A DNA stretch of 64,000 bases from Lampris incognitus (Eukaryota; Chordata; Actinopteri; Lampriformes; Lampridae): contig NC_079212.1 of assembly GCF_029633865.1 (NCBI RefSeq), positions 101,841,933-101,905,932 of the forward strand, in the 5' to 3' direction. Positions 1-10,387 of the stretch are shown here, piece after piece. Made by a program: the position numbers and the translations under genes. Position 1 is the first letter of the stretch. Each line of letters opens with the position of its first letter. Below the pieces are notes generated by a model that saw only the letters and a list, made by a program, of their open reading frames with translations, was not told where the DNA came from and made no database searches.

Positions 1-2110
1 GTGCTGAGGCCTTACATCCCTAGGTTGTAAGATAGATAGTCAAGGTGAAGACACTGATTCCTTGTCATGACACCAAAGAAATAACAATACCCTTTTTTAA
101 TTTCACAGGACTCAAGAATCTCTCTTTCACCATCTTTTGTATATAACCATATAGCAACATGAGATCAAGCCATTAAGAATTGCCCATTGGAGTGACACAC
201 TGTGAATAATGAAACAACATTTTGCATTTACTCATTTACTCTTAAGGATGCTATTTGCAGAATTCACAAGTGTAATGCCCAGAACTTTGATAGATACCAG
301 CCCTGATCTTTCATAAGATACTTTTTTCCCTGGAATTGGGAAAAATGTCTGCAGACTTCTCTGACCCATATAGCATGTTCATCTGTCACATTTCTGCTGT
401 CAAAGTCCAAATTGCTCTTAACAGATTCAGTTAAAGCTGGAGAAGGCAAATTTCTTTCAGTATTGTTTGTGATAAACTTCCAAACCCTCTTATGACTGAG
501 TAATTCAAGTGGTCTGAGAGAAAGTCAAGCCTCTGTCTGTGTCTTAATTGGAAGAACGCAACCTTCAATGGATGCATTTCTGGGCTGCATGCATCAGAAG
601 AACTGTCCCATTCAAAAGGCTCCTTCAAATGCAGCCGAAAAATGCAGCTTACTTTTGGGTGAATCTGGAGGACATATGTGTGTATCCTTTACAGCCCTTG
701 ATATCTCAGAGTCCTTTGTTGACCTTTCAGCATTTTCTTTTTTTTTTGGATGAAAAATAGGATCTCAGTTTTAAAAGTAGCGACTTAGATATTTGCCGTG
801 ACCAGGAGCAGTTCACCTTAATAGTCTAGTTAGCTTGCTAGTTAGCCTACACAAGTGGACAAATGTGTTTTTCAGTAGGTATAGAAACAAAAACTGTGAA
901 ATCAAGGAGTTCATAAAGAGTCCAAAACTAGCTTATAGTTTATCCATTGGCTAAATTAGCACTAACAATGTTTATACAATCTAACCCTAGTTCTAGGAAC
1001 ACAGTTGGAGTCCTCCAACAGTCTCTATGGGCTTGTCCACTCCTCTAATTAAAATTTGCTTATACATGCTCAGCCAGTCAGGGATGAACCACCATGGAGT
1101 GGACCTGCTCACTGACCCTATAAAAAGGCCATTCCACTATCCTGTATCCTGAGCTTCAGCACTGACTGGAGTGGCAAGGCAGCAGTTAGACAGCTCTACC
1201 TGTGTTCATAGAACTAGGGTTACAATGCATACCCATTGTTCTGTCTCACATAAAATTTGTATCACACATGAAATACACACTTGCATCTGTGTACATTGTA
1301 TGTGCATGTGTGTATAGAAGAGTTGTAATTTTGTGTATTTATGTGTTTTCTGCGAGAGCAATGGCAAAAGAAAGTACATGAAAGACCGCAGGGAATTCGT
1401 AGGAGGTTGGGTAAAAGTAGAATCTGTGTGGCTACATCAAGTGCTGTGTGGCTACATAACATGCTTAAGTATCTCTGTAAGAGTGTGCTTGTGTGTGTGC
1501 AGAGGAGAGAGAGAGATGCCTGTAGAGTTAATCAGTGGATCTTAACGTAATCTAAACCACAATGTCTTCTCAAAGCCATGAAGGATTTTACAATCAGTAT
1601 GTCTAAATTGACTACGCACATGTGGAAATACTCTTTTTGTTGGTGTGTCCCTGTATTTGAGCGTGATAGCATGTGTGAGAGAGACACCAGCAGGTGACTG
1701 CGCTTGTATGAGTTTTATGTTTGCTGATTAATCTTGAAATGAACTGAGTTACACTAAGAACAGATTCGATTTGGATTGCCTCAGCCTTCCGCTTGCGCTT
1801 ACTTTTTAAGGAGGATAGGATGAAATAGGCTTTTCAGTCACATGACTGGATTCAGTGAAAAAGAAGCTTACAGCAGTGTGAAGGAGAAGCACTGTGGTTA
1901 ATTGCAAACTTGGCAATCGAACTCATTATATCATTCTTTTTATTATTCTCTAGTTGTTTACTACTATTCAACCGTCTGCGCTATATAATTTATATCAAGG
2001 AGAAGAACTTACTTCTCATGAGAGAATGGAGTTCATCTCTGATGATAGGCCACTGTTTTCCTGGAAACATAAAAAGCAGGAAAATGACAACTCTTTTACA
2101 CGTGTGCGCA

Positions 2111-2153
<43 letters not shown>

Positions 2154-2811
2154 GCAGGGTAAATAGATATACAAACAGAAACACCTACTGGCAGGCAAGC
2201 ACAAACATGCACAGAACGGTTACTCCAAGTTTATATTTGTGTTACAGCTAACATGTTTACATTTAGAAACAAAACAAAACCTGAATCTCCAATTAAATGG
2301 AATGCTATCTGGCTGGGCCACTGTGTTTTTACCTGCCTATTTTGGTTTGCCGTTCTTTTGCATCAGCTTTTTATTGTATCACACCACGTAATTCAGACAT
2401 ACTGTATTTCTTTCATCTAAAATCCACCCAACATACTACATTCTATCAATATGATGATATAATGTCGGATTGGAGATTGTTGGCTTGGCACATTGCACGC
2501 CTGATGGTAAAGTCAGTTTCCTGATATTTTCAGAAAAGAGAAACAGAGTTTTCAAGACATTTGCCATTGGAGGAGTTTTCATTGAGTTTATATCAGTTAT
2601 ACCTGGTCATATTCTCCACTGTTTACAGCCAAACACAAGAAAATGCTATACACAGTATTTTAGCTGATGCAGGGGTCATTGTCTGTATCCAGTATGCCAT
2701 CATTTATTTGAAGTACTATTATATTTTACTGCATCTTATCTTTTCTGACACATCCAATTTTTTTTCACCGCAAGTGAACACAAAAACTGTTTCGCAGTAA
2801 TTAGGATTTTT
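1..2811. other. Unassigned AT-rich DNA
   Basis: I recognise no gene, RNA or repeat family here apart from the CA microsatellite annotated separately. Open frames are short, lack splice context and resemble no family I know. If the RALY-like gene calls are right, this may hold its intron or its last exon, but I could not identify that exon. Confidence 0.5.
2113..2152. repeat. (CA)20 microsatellite
   Basis: An uninterrupted CA dinucleotide tract of about 40 bp. It is likely length-polymorphic. Confidence 0.95.
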
Positions 2812-2931
2812 TTAACGACCGGGATTTCACTCCTACCTAAAGCGACCATGGGCGGTCAAAATGAATGGCAGTTTTTAAACTCTATATTCTGTCAAGATAA
2901 ATACCCAATTGAGATATTAATGCATTACATA

Positions 2932-4120
2932 CACTACCGTTCAAAAGTTTGGGATCACCCAAACAATTTTGTGTTTTCCATGAAAAGTCACACTTATTCA
3001 CCACCATATGTTGTGAAATGAATAGAAAATAGAGTCAAGACATTGACAAGGTTAGAAATAATGATTTGTATTTGAAGTAAGATTTTTTTTACATCAAACT
3101 TTGCTTTCGTCAAAGAATCCTCCATTTGCAGCAATTACAGCATTGCAGACCTTTGGCATTCTAGCTGTTAATTTGTTGAGGTAATCTGGAGAAATTGCAC
3201 CCCACGCTTCCAGAAGCAGCTCCCACAAGTTGGATTGGTTGGATGGGCACTTCTTTGAGCAGATTGAGTTTCTGGAGCATCACATTTGTGGGGTCAATTA
3301 AACGCTCAAAATGGCCAGAAAAAGAGAACTTTCATCTGAAACTCGACAGTCTATTCTTGTTCTTAGAAATGAAGGCTATTCCATGCGAGAAATTGCTAAG
3401 AAATTGAAGATTTCCTACACCGGTGTGTACTACTCCCTTCAGAGGACAGCACAAACAGGTCTCTAGCAGGTACTATTTAATGAAGATGCCAGTTGGGGAC
3501 CTGTGAGGCGTCTGTTTCTCAAACTAGAGACTCTAATGTACTTATCTTCTTGCTCAGTTGTGCAACGCGGCCTCCCACTTCTTTTTCTACTCTGGTTAGA
3601 GCCTGTTTGTGCTGTCCTCTGAAGGGAGTAGTACACACCGGTGTAGGAAATCTTCAATTTCTTAGCAATTTCTCGCATTTCATTTCTAAGAACAAGAATA
3701 GACTGTCGAGTTTCAGATGAAAGTTCTCTTTTTCTGGCCATTTTGAGCGTTTAATTGACCCCACAAATGTGATGCTCCAGAAACTCAATCTGCTCAAAGA
3801 AGTTCCCATCCAACCAATCCAACTTGTGGGAGCTGCTTCTGGAAGCGTGGGGTGCAATTTCTCCAGATTACCTCAACAAATTAACAGCTAGAATGCCAAA
3901 GGTCTGCAATGCTGTAATTGCTGCAAATGGAGGATTCTTTGACGAAAGCAAAGTTTGATGTAAAAAAAATCTTATTTCAAATACAAATCATTATTTCTAA
4001 CCTTGTCAATGTCTTGACTCTATTTTCTATTCATTTCACAACATATGGTGGTGAATAAGTGTGACTTTTCATGGAAAACACAAAATTGTTTGGGTGATCC
4101 CAAACTTTTGAACGGTAGTG
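2932..4120. mobile_element. Palindromic (fold-back) Tc1-like element
   Basis: The ends read CACTACCGTTCAAAAGTTTG and its inverse, and TA duplications lie at 2930-2931 and 4121-4122. The element is not an ordinary Tc1. Bases 2932-3459 are repeated in inverted orientation at 3602-4120, about 520 bp per arm. Both arms carry the TIR, the 5' untranslated part and the start of the transposase (MARKRELSSE). The right arm has a 9-bp deletion relative to the left. The 142-bp centre comes from a slightly more distal part of the same transposase gene. No catalytic domain remains, so it can move only in trans. Confidence 0.9.
3463..3741 (-). pseudogene. Tc1 transposase N-terminal fragment (DNA-binding part only)
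   Basis: The frame begins MARKRELSSETRQ and encodes the first paired-like helix-turn-helix, then a GRP-type linker (SGRPRCTTEQ), then the start of the second helix-turn-helix (RRLTGPQLASSLN). It is then cut by the palindrome junction, giving an early stop. About 90 residues remain of a usual ~340, and the DDE catalytic domain is absent. The left arm carries the mirror-image beginning of the same gene on the plus strand, from 3312. Confidence 0.8.
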
Positions 4121-4136
4121 TATGTTAGTATGTCTG

Positions 4137-4328
4137 TTAAGAAACGACTGACACCAAAATTAACATTTTAACAACTTTAATACTATTTTTCAAACAATTT
4201 AAATCGCTGCTGTCCAACGCCTGTAAATACTGCAATGCCTTGGTGGTAGTCATGGTGCGTCTGTAACAGCATCTGTAACCAGACATGTTGGCATAATCAG
4301 AAATCAATCTTAGACTATTACTCTGCAC
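4137..4328 (-). pseudogene. Possible piggyBac transposase N-terminal remnant
   Basis: A short frame includes MTTTKALQYLQALDSSD, the type of start seen in piggyBac transposases before their acidic stretch. It then loses the frame. It lies just inside the TTAA-flanked element and reads from the right end inwards, as expected for a deletion derivative. The match is by eye and short. Confidence 0.35.
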
Positions 4329-4528
4329 TGGAGAACGCTATTGTGTTTCTAGGACAGAGCAATGAACTTTGCGAAGGAAATGATGCGACCAACACACGTC
4401 ATAAATAGTGACATGACATGCACGATCACGCACAAATTACGTGTGGTCATTTTGACTGGTCATGGTTGTTTTTGGTAGATCTTGTCATAACTTTTTGTGT
4501 GCAATTGATTTCAAACTCATTTTAATGC

Positions 4529-4581
4529 ATATATATATAGATATATATATATATATATATCTATATATATACACACACACA
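4529..4581. repeat. (AT)n with short (CA)n
   Basis: Imperfect AT dinucleotide tract followed by ACACACACAC. Confidence 0.85.
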
Positions 4582-4723
4582 ATTGTAGGAGCATTTAGGG
4601 AGCGGCAGGTCTGTATCTTTTTTTCGCAAAGTTATTAAACTTTGAAAATCCAAAATGGTCATAATGACCGGGTTGGTCATTGTAGTGTTAAACAAAATTT
4701 GTTGTCCCAATTCAGCTTTTCTT

Positions 4724-5222
4724 TTTTTCTTTTCTTTTTTTTGGGGGTGGGGGTGGGGGTTCCGGGGGGTTTCCCCCTTTTTCTCCCCGATTGTACTTGG
4801 CTAATTACCCCACTCTTCTGAGCCATCCTGGTCGCTACTCCACCCCCTCTGCTCATCCGGGGAGGGCTGCAGACTACCACATGCCTCCTCCGATACATGT
4901 GGAATCACTAGCCGCTTCTTTTCACCTGACAGTGGGGAGTTTCACCAGGGGGACGTAGCGCTTGGGAGGATCACGCTATTCCCCCCAGTCCCCCCCCCCC
5001 CGAACAGGCGCCCTGACCAACCAGAGGAGGCGCTAGTATAGTGGGTATGTGTACATATAGTACAGTATATACACATATCCACATCTGGCTTCCCACCCAC
5101 AGACACGGCCAATTGTGTGTGCAGGGATGCCCGACCAAGCTGGAGGTAACACGGGAATTCGAACTGGCAATCCCCATGTTGGTAGGCAACGGAATAGACT
5201 GTCACGCCACCTGGATGCCCGC
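4724..5222 (-). mobile_element. tRNA-derived SINE, family 1, minus strand
   Basis: Read on the minus strand it starts with a tRNA-like head containing the B-box-like sequence AGTTCGAATTC. A conserved body follows (segments such as CAATTGGCCGTGTCTG and CACTGTCAGGTGAAAAG), ending at GGGGAGAAAAAGGGGGAAA and a long T-rich (antisense A) tail at 4724-4742. The same ~440-bp unit recurs at 14232, 19334, 20903, 23697 (head only) and 50594. A TATA/CA-rich expansion interrupts the middle at about 5040-5080. Its target duplication is ambiguous (see findings). Confidence 0.85.
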
Positions 5223-6770
5223 AATTTACGTTTTGCAAAGTCCCGCCCCCCCCACCCACCCCTTAGTTACTGTTGCTATGCCCTTCAAGCTTTTCAGAAC
5301 CATCCAGGAAGTAGCCGGAAAACCCCAAAACATGAAGGAAGAAATCAGTGCATTCCCAGAGAAAATAAGTGATGTATTCTGGAGTAATTCATCCTTAATG
5401 TCATCCTGTGAAAGGCAGAAGGGGTTACAGTATGCAGGAGGGATACATTCAGAATGTTAAAAGTAAAACTGACTTGCGTGGACTCCGGGCTGCCGGGTGC
5501 GACTGTAATTGAGGGTAAAGCTTACCAGTCACAATCAAAGAATGAGAAACCCCATCAACTAATCATCAACCCCATCAACCCCAGTGAAACACACTGGGGA
5601 CCAATTAGGCTCTTGCACTGTAGGGTAAGTTAAATATTTCAGCTATTATTGGTATATTTTTAATAATCCATTGTCATCATCACTGTATTATAGTGCCGAT
5701 TTTGGCCAAGGTTCCCCATGGCGTTCTTTTATCCAGGCTTTTTCGGGGGTTCTGTATGGGCTCCTGGGGGTCGCAGGGCAGCCAGGGACATGCCCCGGGG
5801 CCAGGGGAACCGCCCCATGATTTTTTTTACCTTCGGACCAGAACCGGTATTTCCAGCGAAATAAGGCAAACGATGCCTCCGTGGGCGAGATAACTTTTCT
5901 GAACGGCCGGTCCCCACCTGGAGCTCACAGAGGGGGAGAAATGTTTAAAATATGGCAGATATGGGGAGGTCAGACTGGCCAGAGACCATCCCAACTGACC
6001 CTCCCCGTGGGTCTTTATGCTCTGAAATGAAAGGTGGAACCTGACTAACCTGTGACTAGCATAACAAAGTTATGTTAGGGCTAGCTATCATTAGCTGTCA
6101 TTAAATTAGGTACCTATGGCCACAGACTAAGCTGGTTATATTCATCAGGTACATTAATAATGTTATTTTGTTAGTCAGTAATATGTTGATATTGTTAATC
6201 ATTCTGTAGGTAAAAGTAACAGTTATAATACATTAGCTATATTAGCTATCAATAATAGCTAGTAGCAAGCTTAGCTTGGAGCAGACAGGTATTTTTGTTG
6301 ATTTTGGATGGATTAAGCTAGCCATGGGGTCTGCTATACTGCGGAACCATTGCCGACATTGTGCTTCTTGCGTTCTGGGTTTTGGGAAGGGAAAGAAAAT
6401 TACACCCCCTCCAAACTTTTCAGATATCTTGTATGATTTGCAGATCCCATAGGCACACTGTTTCGGACCTCCCTCACATATAAACCGTTGCTAAGGTAGG
6501 ATTGGGCAAGCACTGTTCTGGGGCAGTACTTTGCGAAAGGTCAATTCAGCTTTTCTTGTTTGCAATTTAAACATTCACCAAAAACAAAATAAAAAAAATG
6601 CAATGACGGAAACAAAGCTATCGCATCTTTTTTTGTGGGAGTGATGAGTATGAAATGAGGTCAATGCTGCTGCCTCGGTCGCTTTTGTCTCTAGCTTTTG
6701 CCTTCATGTCATAATCATCATCATGCTATTATTTTAAATTTAGTACATTTTACACAATAACTGTATGTTT
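5223..6770. other. Unassigned DNA with a GC-rich patch
   Basis: No gene recognised. Bases 5690-5930 are distinctly GC-rich and CpG-containing compared with their surroundings, with a minus-strand frame of about 60 codons that resembles nothing I know. The rest is AT-rich. Confidence 0.4.
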
Positions 6771-7204
6771 TAGTAGGATAATTTGCCTGCTGCCGTCAGA
6801 CCAGGGATGGGCAACTTTGATGATAGAGAGGGCCACAAAAATTTTATCCTCACTACCAGAGGGCCAGATTGTGACCACACACTTTTACCAGTGGGATACT
6901 GTAACCCCGACACTCAATTAACCAATTATAGCTACTAATTTAATGAAAAGAATAAAACCAGTAATCAAAGTTTATTATACCAACATTTCTTTTTAATGAG
7001 CTTAACACAGAAACAAAACGTCCACATTCCTGAGTGATATACCATTAGTCAGTGCAATGGGGTCTCAGAAATCCATCATTTAATAATGGTACAAAAGTTA
7101 ACATTCACACTAAGTGCAACAACTAATATTCATGTTTGTAGTGCATTTTACTCTGCCCTCCCATTCCATGATATGTTTCAAATAAACATGCGATTAGCTC
7201 AAAA

Positions 7205-7330
7205 TTGTAAAATGGTAAATGGACTACATTTTATATAGCACTTTTTAAGTCTTCCAGCCACTCAAAGTGCTTTTTTACTAGGTATGCCTCACATTCACCC
7301 ACTCACATACACATTTATACACTTGATGAA
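7205..7330. repeat. Dispersed short repeat with storage in the hAT interior
   Basis: The stretch starting GGTAAATGGACTACATTTTA and continuing through GCCACTCAAAGTGC is a fish dispersed-repeat motif that I have seen associated with SINE or LINE tails. A weaker relative lies at 37590-37700. Family assignment is uncertain. Confidence 0.4.
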
Positions 7331-8049
7331 GCCATTGAAAGCCATTGAAACACACACAGGTGGATCAGTATAAAGTTCTGTCTTAATGAGATACTTGTGG
7401 CTTCTCCTGCTGGCGTACAATAGACTGTCAATGTTTGTGCATCCAAACTGTGTGAACTGGAACAGAGTTTCGTCTGTCAGCCTGTTTCGTTCTTTTGACT
7501 TGCTGTGCTTCATTGTTGAGAAACTGCGATGTAAGTGCTCCCAAACATTCTAGCCATTGAGGGTGCAAAATCCCTGAGGAGTGGAAAGCGAGATTTGGGT
7601 AGTAGTTTCCGAAATGGAATTGCTCTCTCATTGCGCTTTGCTTGAAAGAATGGGTGTGACTGTAGTTTTCAAAGTTCAAGCTGACACTCGGGGGGGGGGG
7701 GGTGCTCACTGACAGCAGCAGAGATGTTCAAACAAATAACGCAATTTGTGGCTGCATGGTGTGGAAATTTTGAATGCATTCCTTGAACTGCTACTGCAGT
7801 GTTTCTATGTCTGCTCTGTACTTGAGAAATGTTTTCTCACATTCAGGGACATGTTTGTGCATCTCTTCAAAGACGGGCAAGTTTGCCAAATTTGGATGGT
7901 GGGCTGAAAAGTCTTCTTTGAACAGGGCTAATTTACGCTTAAATGTGTTCATGTGTGCATAGCGATTGTGCATAGAGATTCGACAGTTTTGCCTCTTCCC
8001 TGCAACTGCATATTAATGTGATTAAGATGTGAGGTAATATCAGCAAGGA

Positions 8050-9218
8050 TTTCATGCTCTTTCATGGCATGGTTTCATGCCACAAAAGAGCACCACAGAT
8101 GCGATGTTTGCTTTGAGAATGTTGATTGAGAAGTATAGAGAAGGCCCGAATGAGTTGCATTGTGTCTTTATACATTTAGAGAAAGCATACGACAGGGTGC
8201 CGAGAGAGGAGGTGTGGTATTGTATGAGCAAGTCAGGAGTTGCAGAGAAGTATGTAGGAGTGGTGCAGGATATGTATGAGGGAAGTGTGACAATGGTGAG
8301 GTGTGCGGTTGGAATGACAGATGGGTTCAGGGTGGAGGTGGGATTACATCAAGGATCGGCTCTGAGCCCTTTCTTGTTTGCAATGGTGATGGACAGGTTG
8401 ACGGACAAGATCAGGCAGGAGTCTCCATGGACGATGATGTTCGCGGATGACATTGTGATCTGTAGCAAGAGTAGGGTGCAGGTTGAGGAGAGCCTAGAGA
8501 GGTGGAGGTATGCACTGGAGAGAAGAGGAATGAAAGTCAGTGGGAGCAAGACAGAGTACTTATGCATGAATGAGAGGGAGGACAGTGGAATGGTCAGGAT
8601 GCAAGGAGTGGAGGTGACGAAGGCATATGAGTTTAAATACTTGGAGTCAACTGTCTAACGTAACGGGGAGTGCAGTAGAGAGGTGAAGAAGAGAGTGCAG
8701 GCAGGGTGGAGTGGGTGGAGAAGAGTGTCAGGGGTGATTTGCGACAGAAGGGTACCAGCAAGAGGTAAAGGGAAGGTTTACAGGATGGTTGTGAGAACAG
8801 CTATGTTATATGGTTTGGAGACAGTGGCACTGACGAAAAGACAGGAGGCGGAGCTGGAGGTGGCAGAGTTGAAGATGCTAAGATTTTCACTGGGCGTGAC
8901 GAAGAAGGACAGGATTATGATTTATTAGAGGGACCGCTCAAGTTGGACGGTTTGGAGACAAAGCAAGAGAGGCAAGATTGAGATGGCTTGGACATGTGTG
9001 GAGGAGAGATGCTGGGTTTATTGGGAGAAGGATGCTGAATATGGAGCTGCCAGGGAAGAGGAAAAGAGGAAGGCCAAAGAGGAGGTTTATGGATGTGGTG
9101 AGGGAGGACATGCAGGTGGCTGGTGTGACAGAGGAAGACGCAGAAGACAAGAAGAAATGGAAACGGATGAACCACTGTGGCGACCCCTAACAGGAGCAGC
9201 CGAAAGTAGTAGTAGTAG
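8050..9218 (+). mobile_element. 5'-truncated RTE-type non-LTR retrotransposon
   Basis: It is bounded by a 15-bp target duplication, TAATATCAGCAAGGA at 8035-8049 and TAATATCTGCAAGGA at 9219-9233 (one mismatch). It ends in an (AGT)n tail, typical of RTE elements with simple-repeat tails. It sits antisense within the hAT transposase gene. Confidence 0.85.
8077..9190 (+). pseudogene. RTE reverse transcriptase, C-terminal two thirds
   Basis: From the first frame: FMPQKSTTDAMFALR, motif A region VFIHLEKAYDRVPRE, the GLHQGSALSPFLF turn, and the catalytic FADDIVIC motif. Then come MKVSGSKTEY and the C-terminal tail with LGHVWRRDAGFIGRRML and KRKRGRPKRRFMDVV, ending in NHCGDP. The endonuclease and RT N-terminus are missing through 5' truncation. 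A frameshift lies near 8658 and further breaks near 8925-8975. A second relative of this family lies at 15240-15690 and a 5' fragment at 49862-50345. Confidence 0.85.
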
Positions 9219-10387
9219 TAATATCTGCAAGGAAAGCCATGTCGCAGAGAAAATCTGTATCCCTGAGTTTACTGCAGTAAGCACCTGTATCACATTGAAT
9301 GATGTCTTCTAAGAACACTGGGATTTCAGAGCCCCGTGAATCCAGTGCGACTTCTTCGCATTGATGGTGTGCCATCAGTAACAACAGCTGAAAGCTTGTC
9401 AAAGCCCCCATGCTCACTTACAGCATGTTTAATGGCATTGAAAATATCCTTGCCCTTGGTAGTGTCATGTAGACACCAATTTCAATAACTCCTCGTGCAC
9501 TTCAGATGAACTGTCAATGGCTCTTGTGTAAATGAGAAGCATGCTAATGTCCATTACATCTGTACTCTCTTCCAACGATAAGTATTTGCAGTCACGCATG
9601 ACTTGTTTTAGCTTTCCCTCGACATGATTTTGAATGTCAAAAAATTTTCGCGTCACTGTGTGACAGGACAGACAGACTGTTTCAAAGTTCTTAGCCATGT
9701 TATCATCTCAAAGCTTTAGCCATCTCTACTTCACATGGCTTCACTGTTTCAGCATCTGACAAGGGCTTCTTTGCTTTAGCAAGCTCAAGGGAAACAGCAT
9801 AAGACGCCTTGAGAGAGGACTGCTGTGTAGATGTGGCTTTTGTAAAAAGGCTCTGCTGTTGGTGTATTTTTCCTTTGAGGTCAGCGATGATAGCAGCTCT
9901 GGCACCTCCAGTGTACATGCCATACTTGTGTTTGCTTGGTATCAGAGTGGTAACTCAAGTTTAAATTCTTCATGGCTGACTTTGTTTCCAGGCACACTAA
10001 ACACATAGGTTTGCCTTTGAATTCCGTAAAATGATATTCTGTTTCCATCTTGCCTGGGAGACACGGTTCTATAGGTCAAGTTTTATTTTTTGTCACTCAT
10101 GTCTCTCCTCATTGTATGTTATTGTGGAAGAAGCCTGCTGAGACCAAGACAAGACCATGTGCAAGCATTTGCTTGGCTACCGGCCACTTATCTTTTGAAG
10201 GAGCGCCCTCTATCAGTGGACAGTATAATTACAATTGGAATCCGGCTCAAATGTGGTCAAATGGACCACTTGCTTCCAACACCTGTGAAACCAACAATTT
10301 GTTGATATTTGGAAATTGACTCGCAGGCCATACTGAGTTAGGACAGGGGCCGAATGCGGTCCCCTGGCTGCCAGTTGCCCATGTCTG

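Larger units (their letters stand above)
2816..4687 (-). mobile_element. piggyBac-like non-autonomous element flanked by TTAA
   Basis: TTAA lies at 2812-2815 and again at 4688-4691, the target duplication expected of piggyBac elements. The right end read inwards starts CACTACAATGACC, and both subterminal regions carry GGTCAAAATGA / GGTCATTTTGA-type motifs. A minus-strand remnant at 4137-4328 contains MTTTKALQYLQALDSSD, similar in style to the acidic N-termini of piggyBac transposases. Removing the nested Tc1 palindrome leaves about 680 bp, so it is a deletion derivative. The two ends are not closely matched, so the left boundary is less certain. Confidence 0.5.
7430..9918 (-). pseudogene. hAT transposase remnants (GTF2IRD2-like type)
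   Basis: Reading the minus strand from 9918 down, the pieces are: MYTGGARAAIIADLKGKI with an SLFTKATSTQQ segment (N-terminal part); KYLSLEESTDVMDISML (the region around the first catalytic acidic residue in this family, LEEST); CDMAFLADIT, interrupted by the RTE insertion; HINMQLQGRGKTVESL; and FKRKLALFKED. The order matches a hAT transposase of the GTF2IRD2/Charlie sort. Frames are broken several times and the C-terminal dimerisation region is not recognisable, so it is dead. Confidence 0.75.
6802..10387 (-). mobile_element. hAT element (Charlie-like) interrupted by an RTE LINE
   Basis: Terminal inverted repeats are CAGGGATGGGCAACT at the left and, inverted, CAGACATGGGCAACT at the right. 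The flanking 8-mers CGTCAGAC and TGTCAGAA share six bases, consistent with a decayed 8-bp hAT duplication. Removing the element rejoins a LINE sequence whose other copy is intact at 22660-22700, which supports the boundaries. Minus-strand transposase fragments lie inside, and an RTE copy sits at 8050-9218. Confidence 0.85.

Noticed and set aside
431..628. Possible last exon of the RALY-like gene
   Set aside because: Minus-strand frame lacks an acidic composition and a convincing acceptor; no match to the known C-termini of the family.
1910..2251. Frame of 113 codons with histidine-threonine repeats
   Set aside because: The length comes from translating the CA microsatellite; there is no family match.
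5041..5460. Plus-strand frame of 139 codons
   Set aside because: Antisense to the SINE head; no protein similarity.
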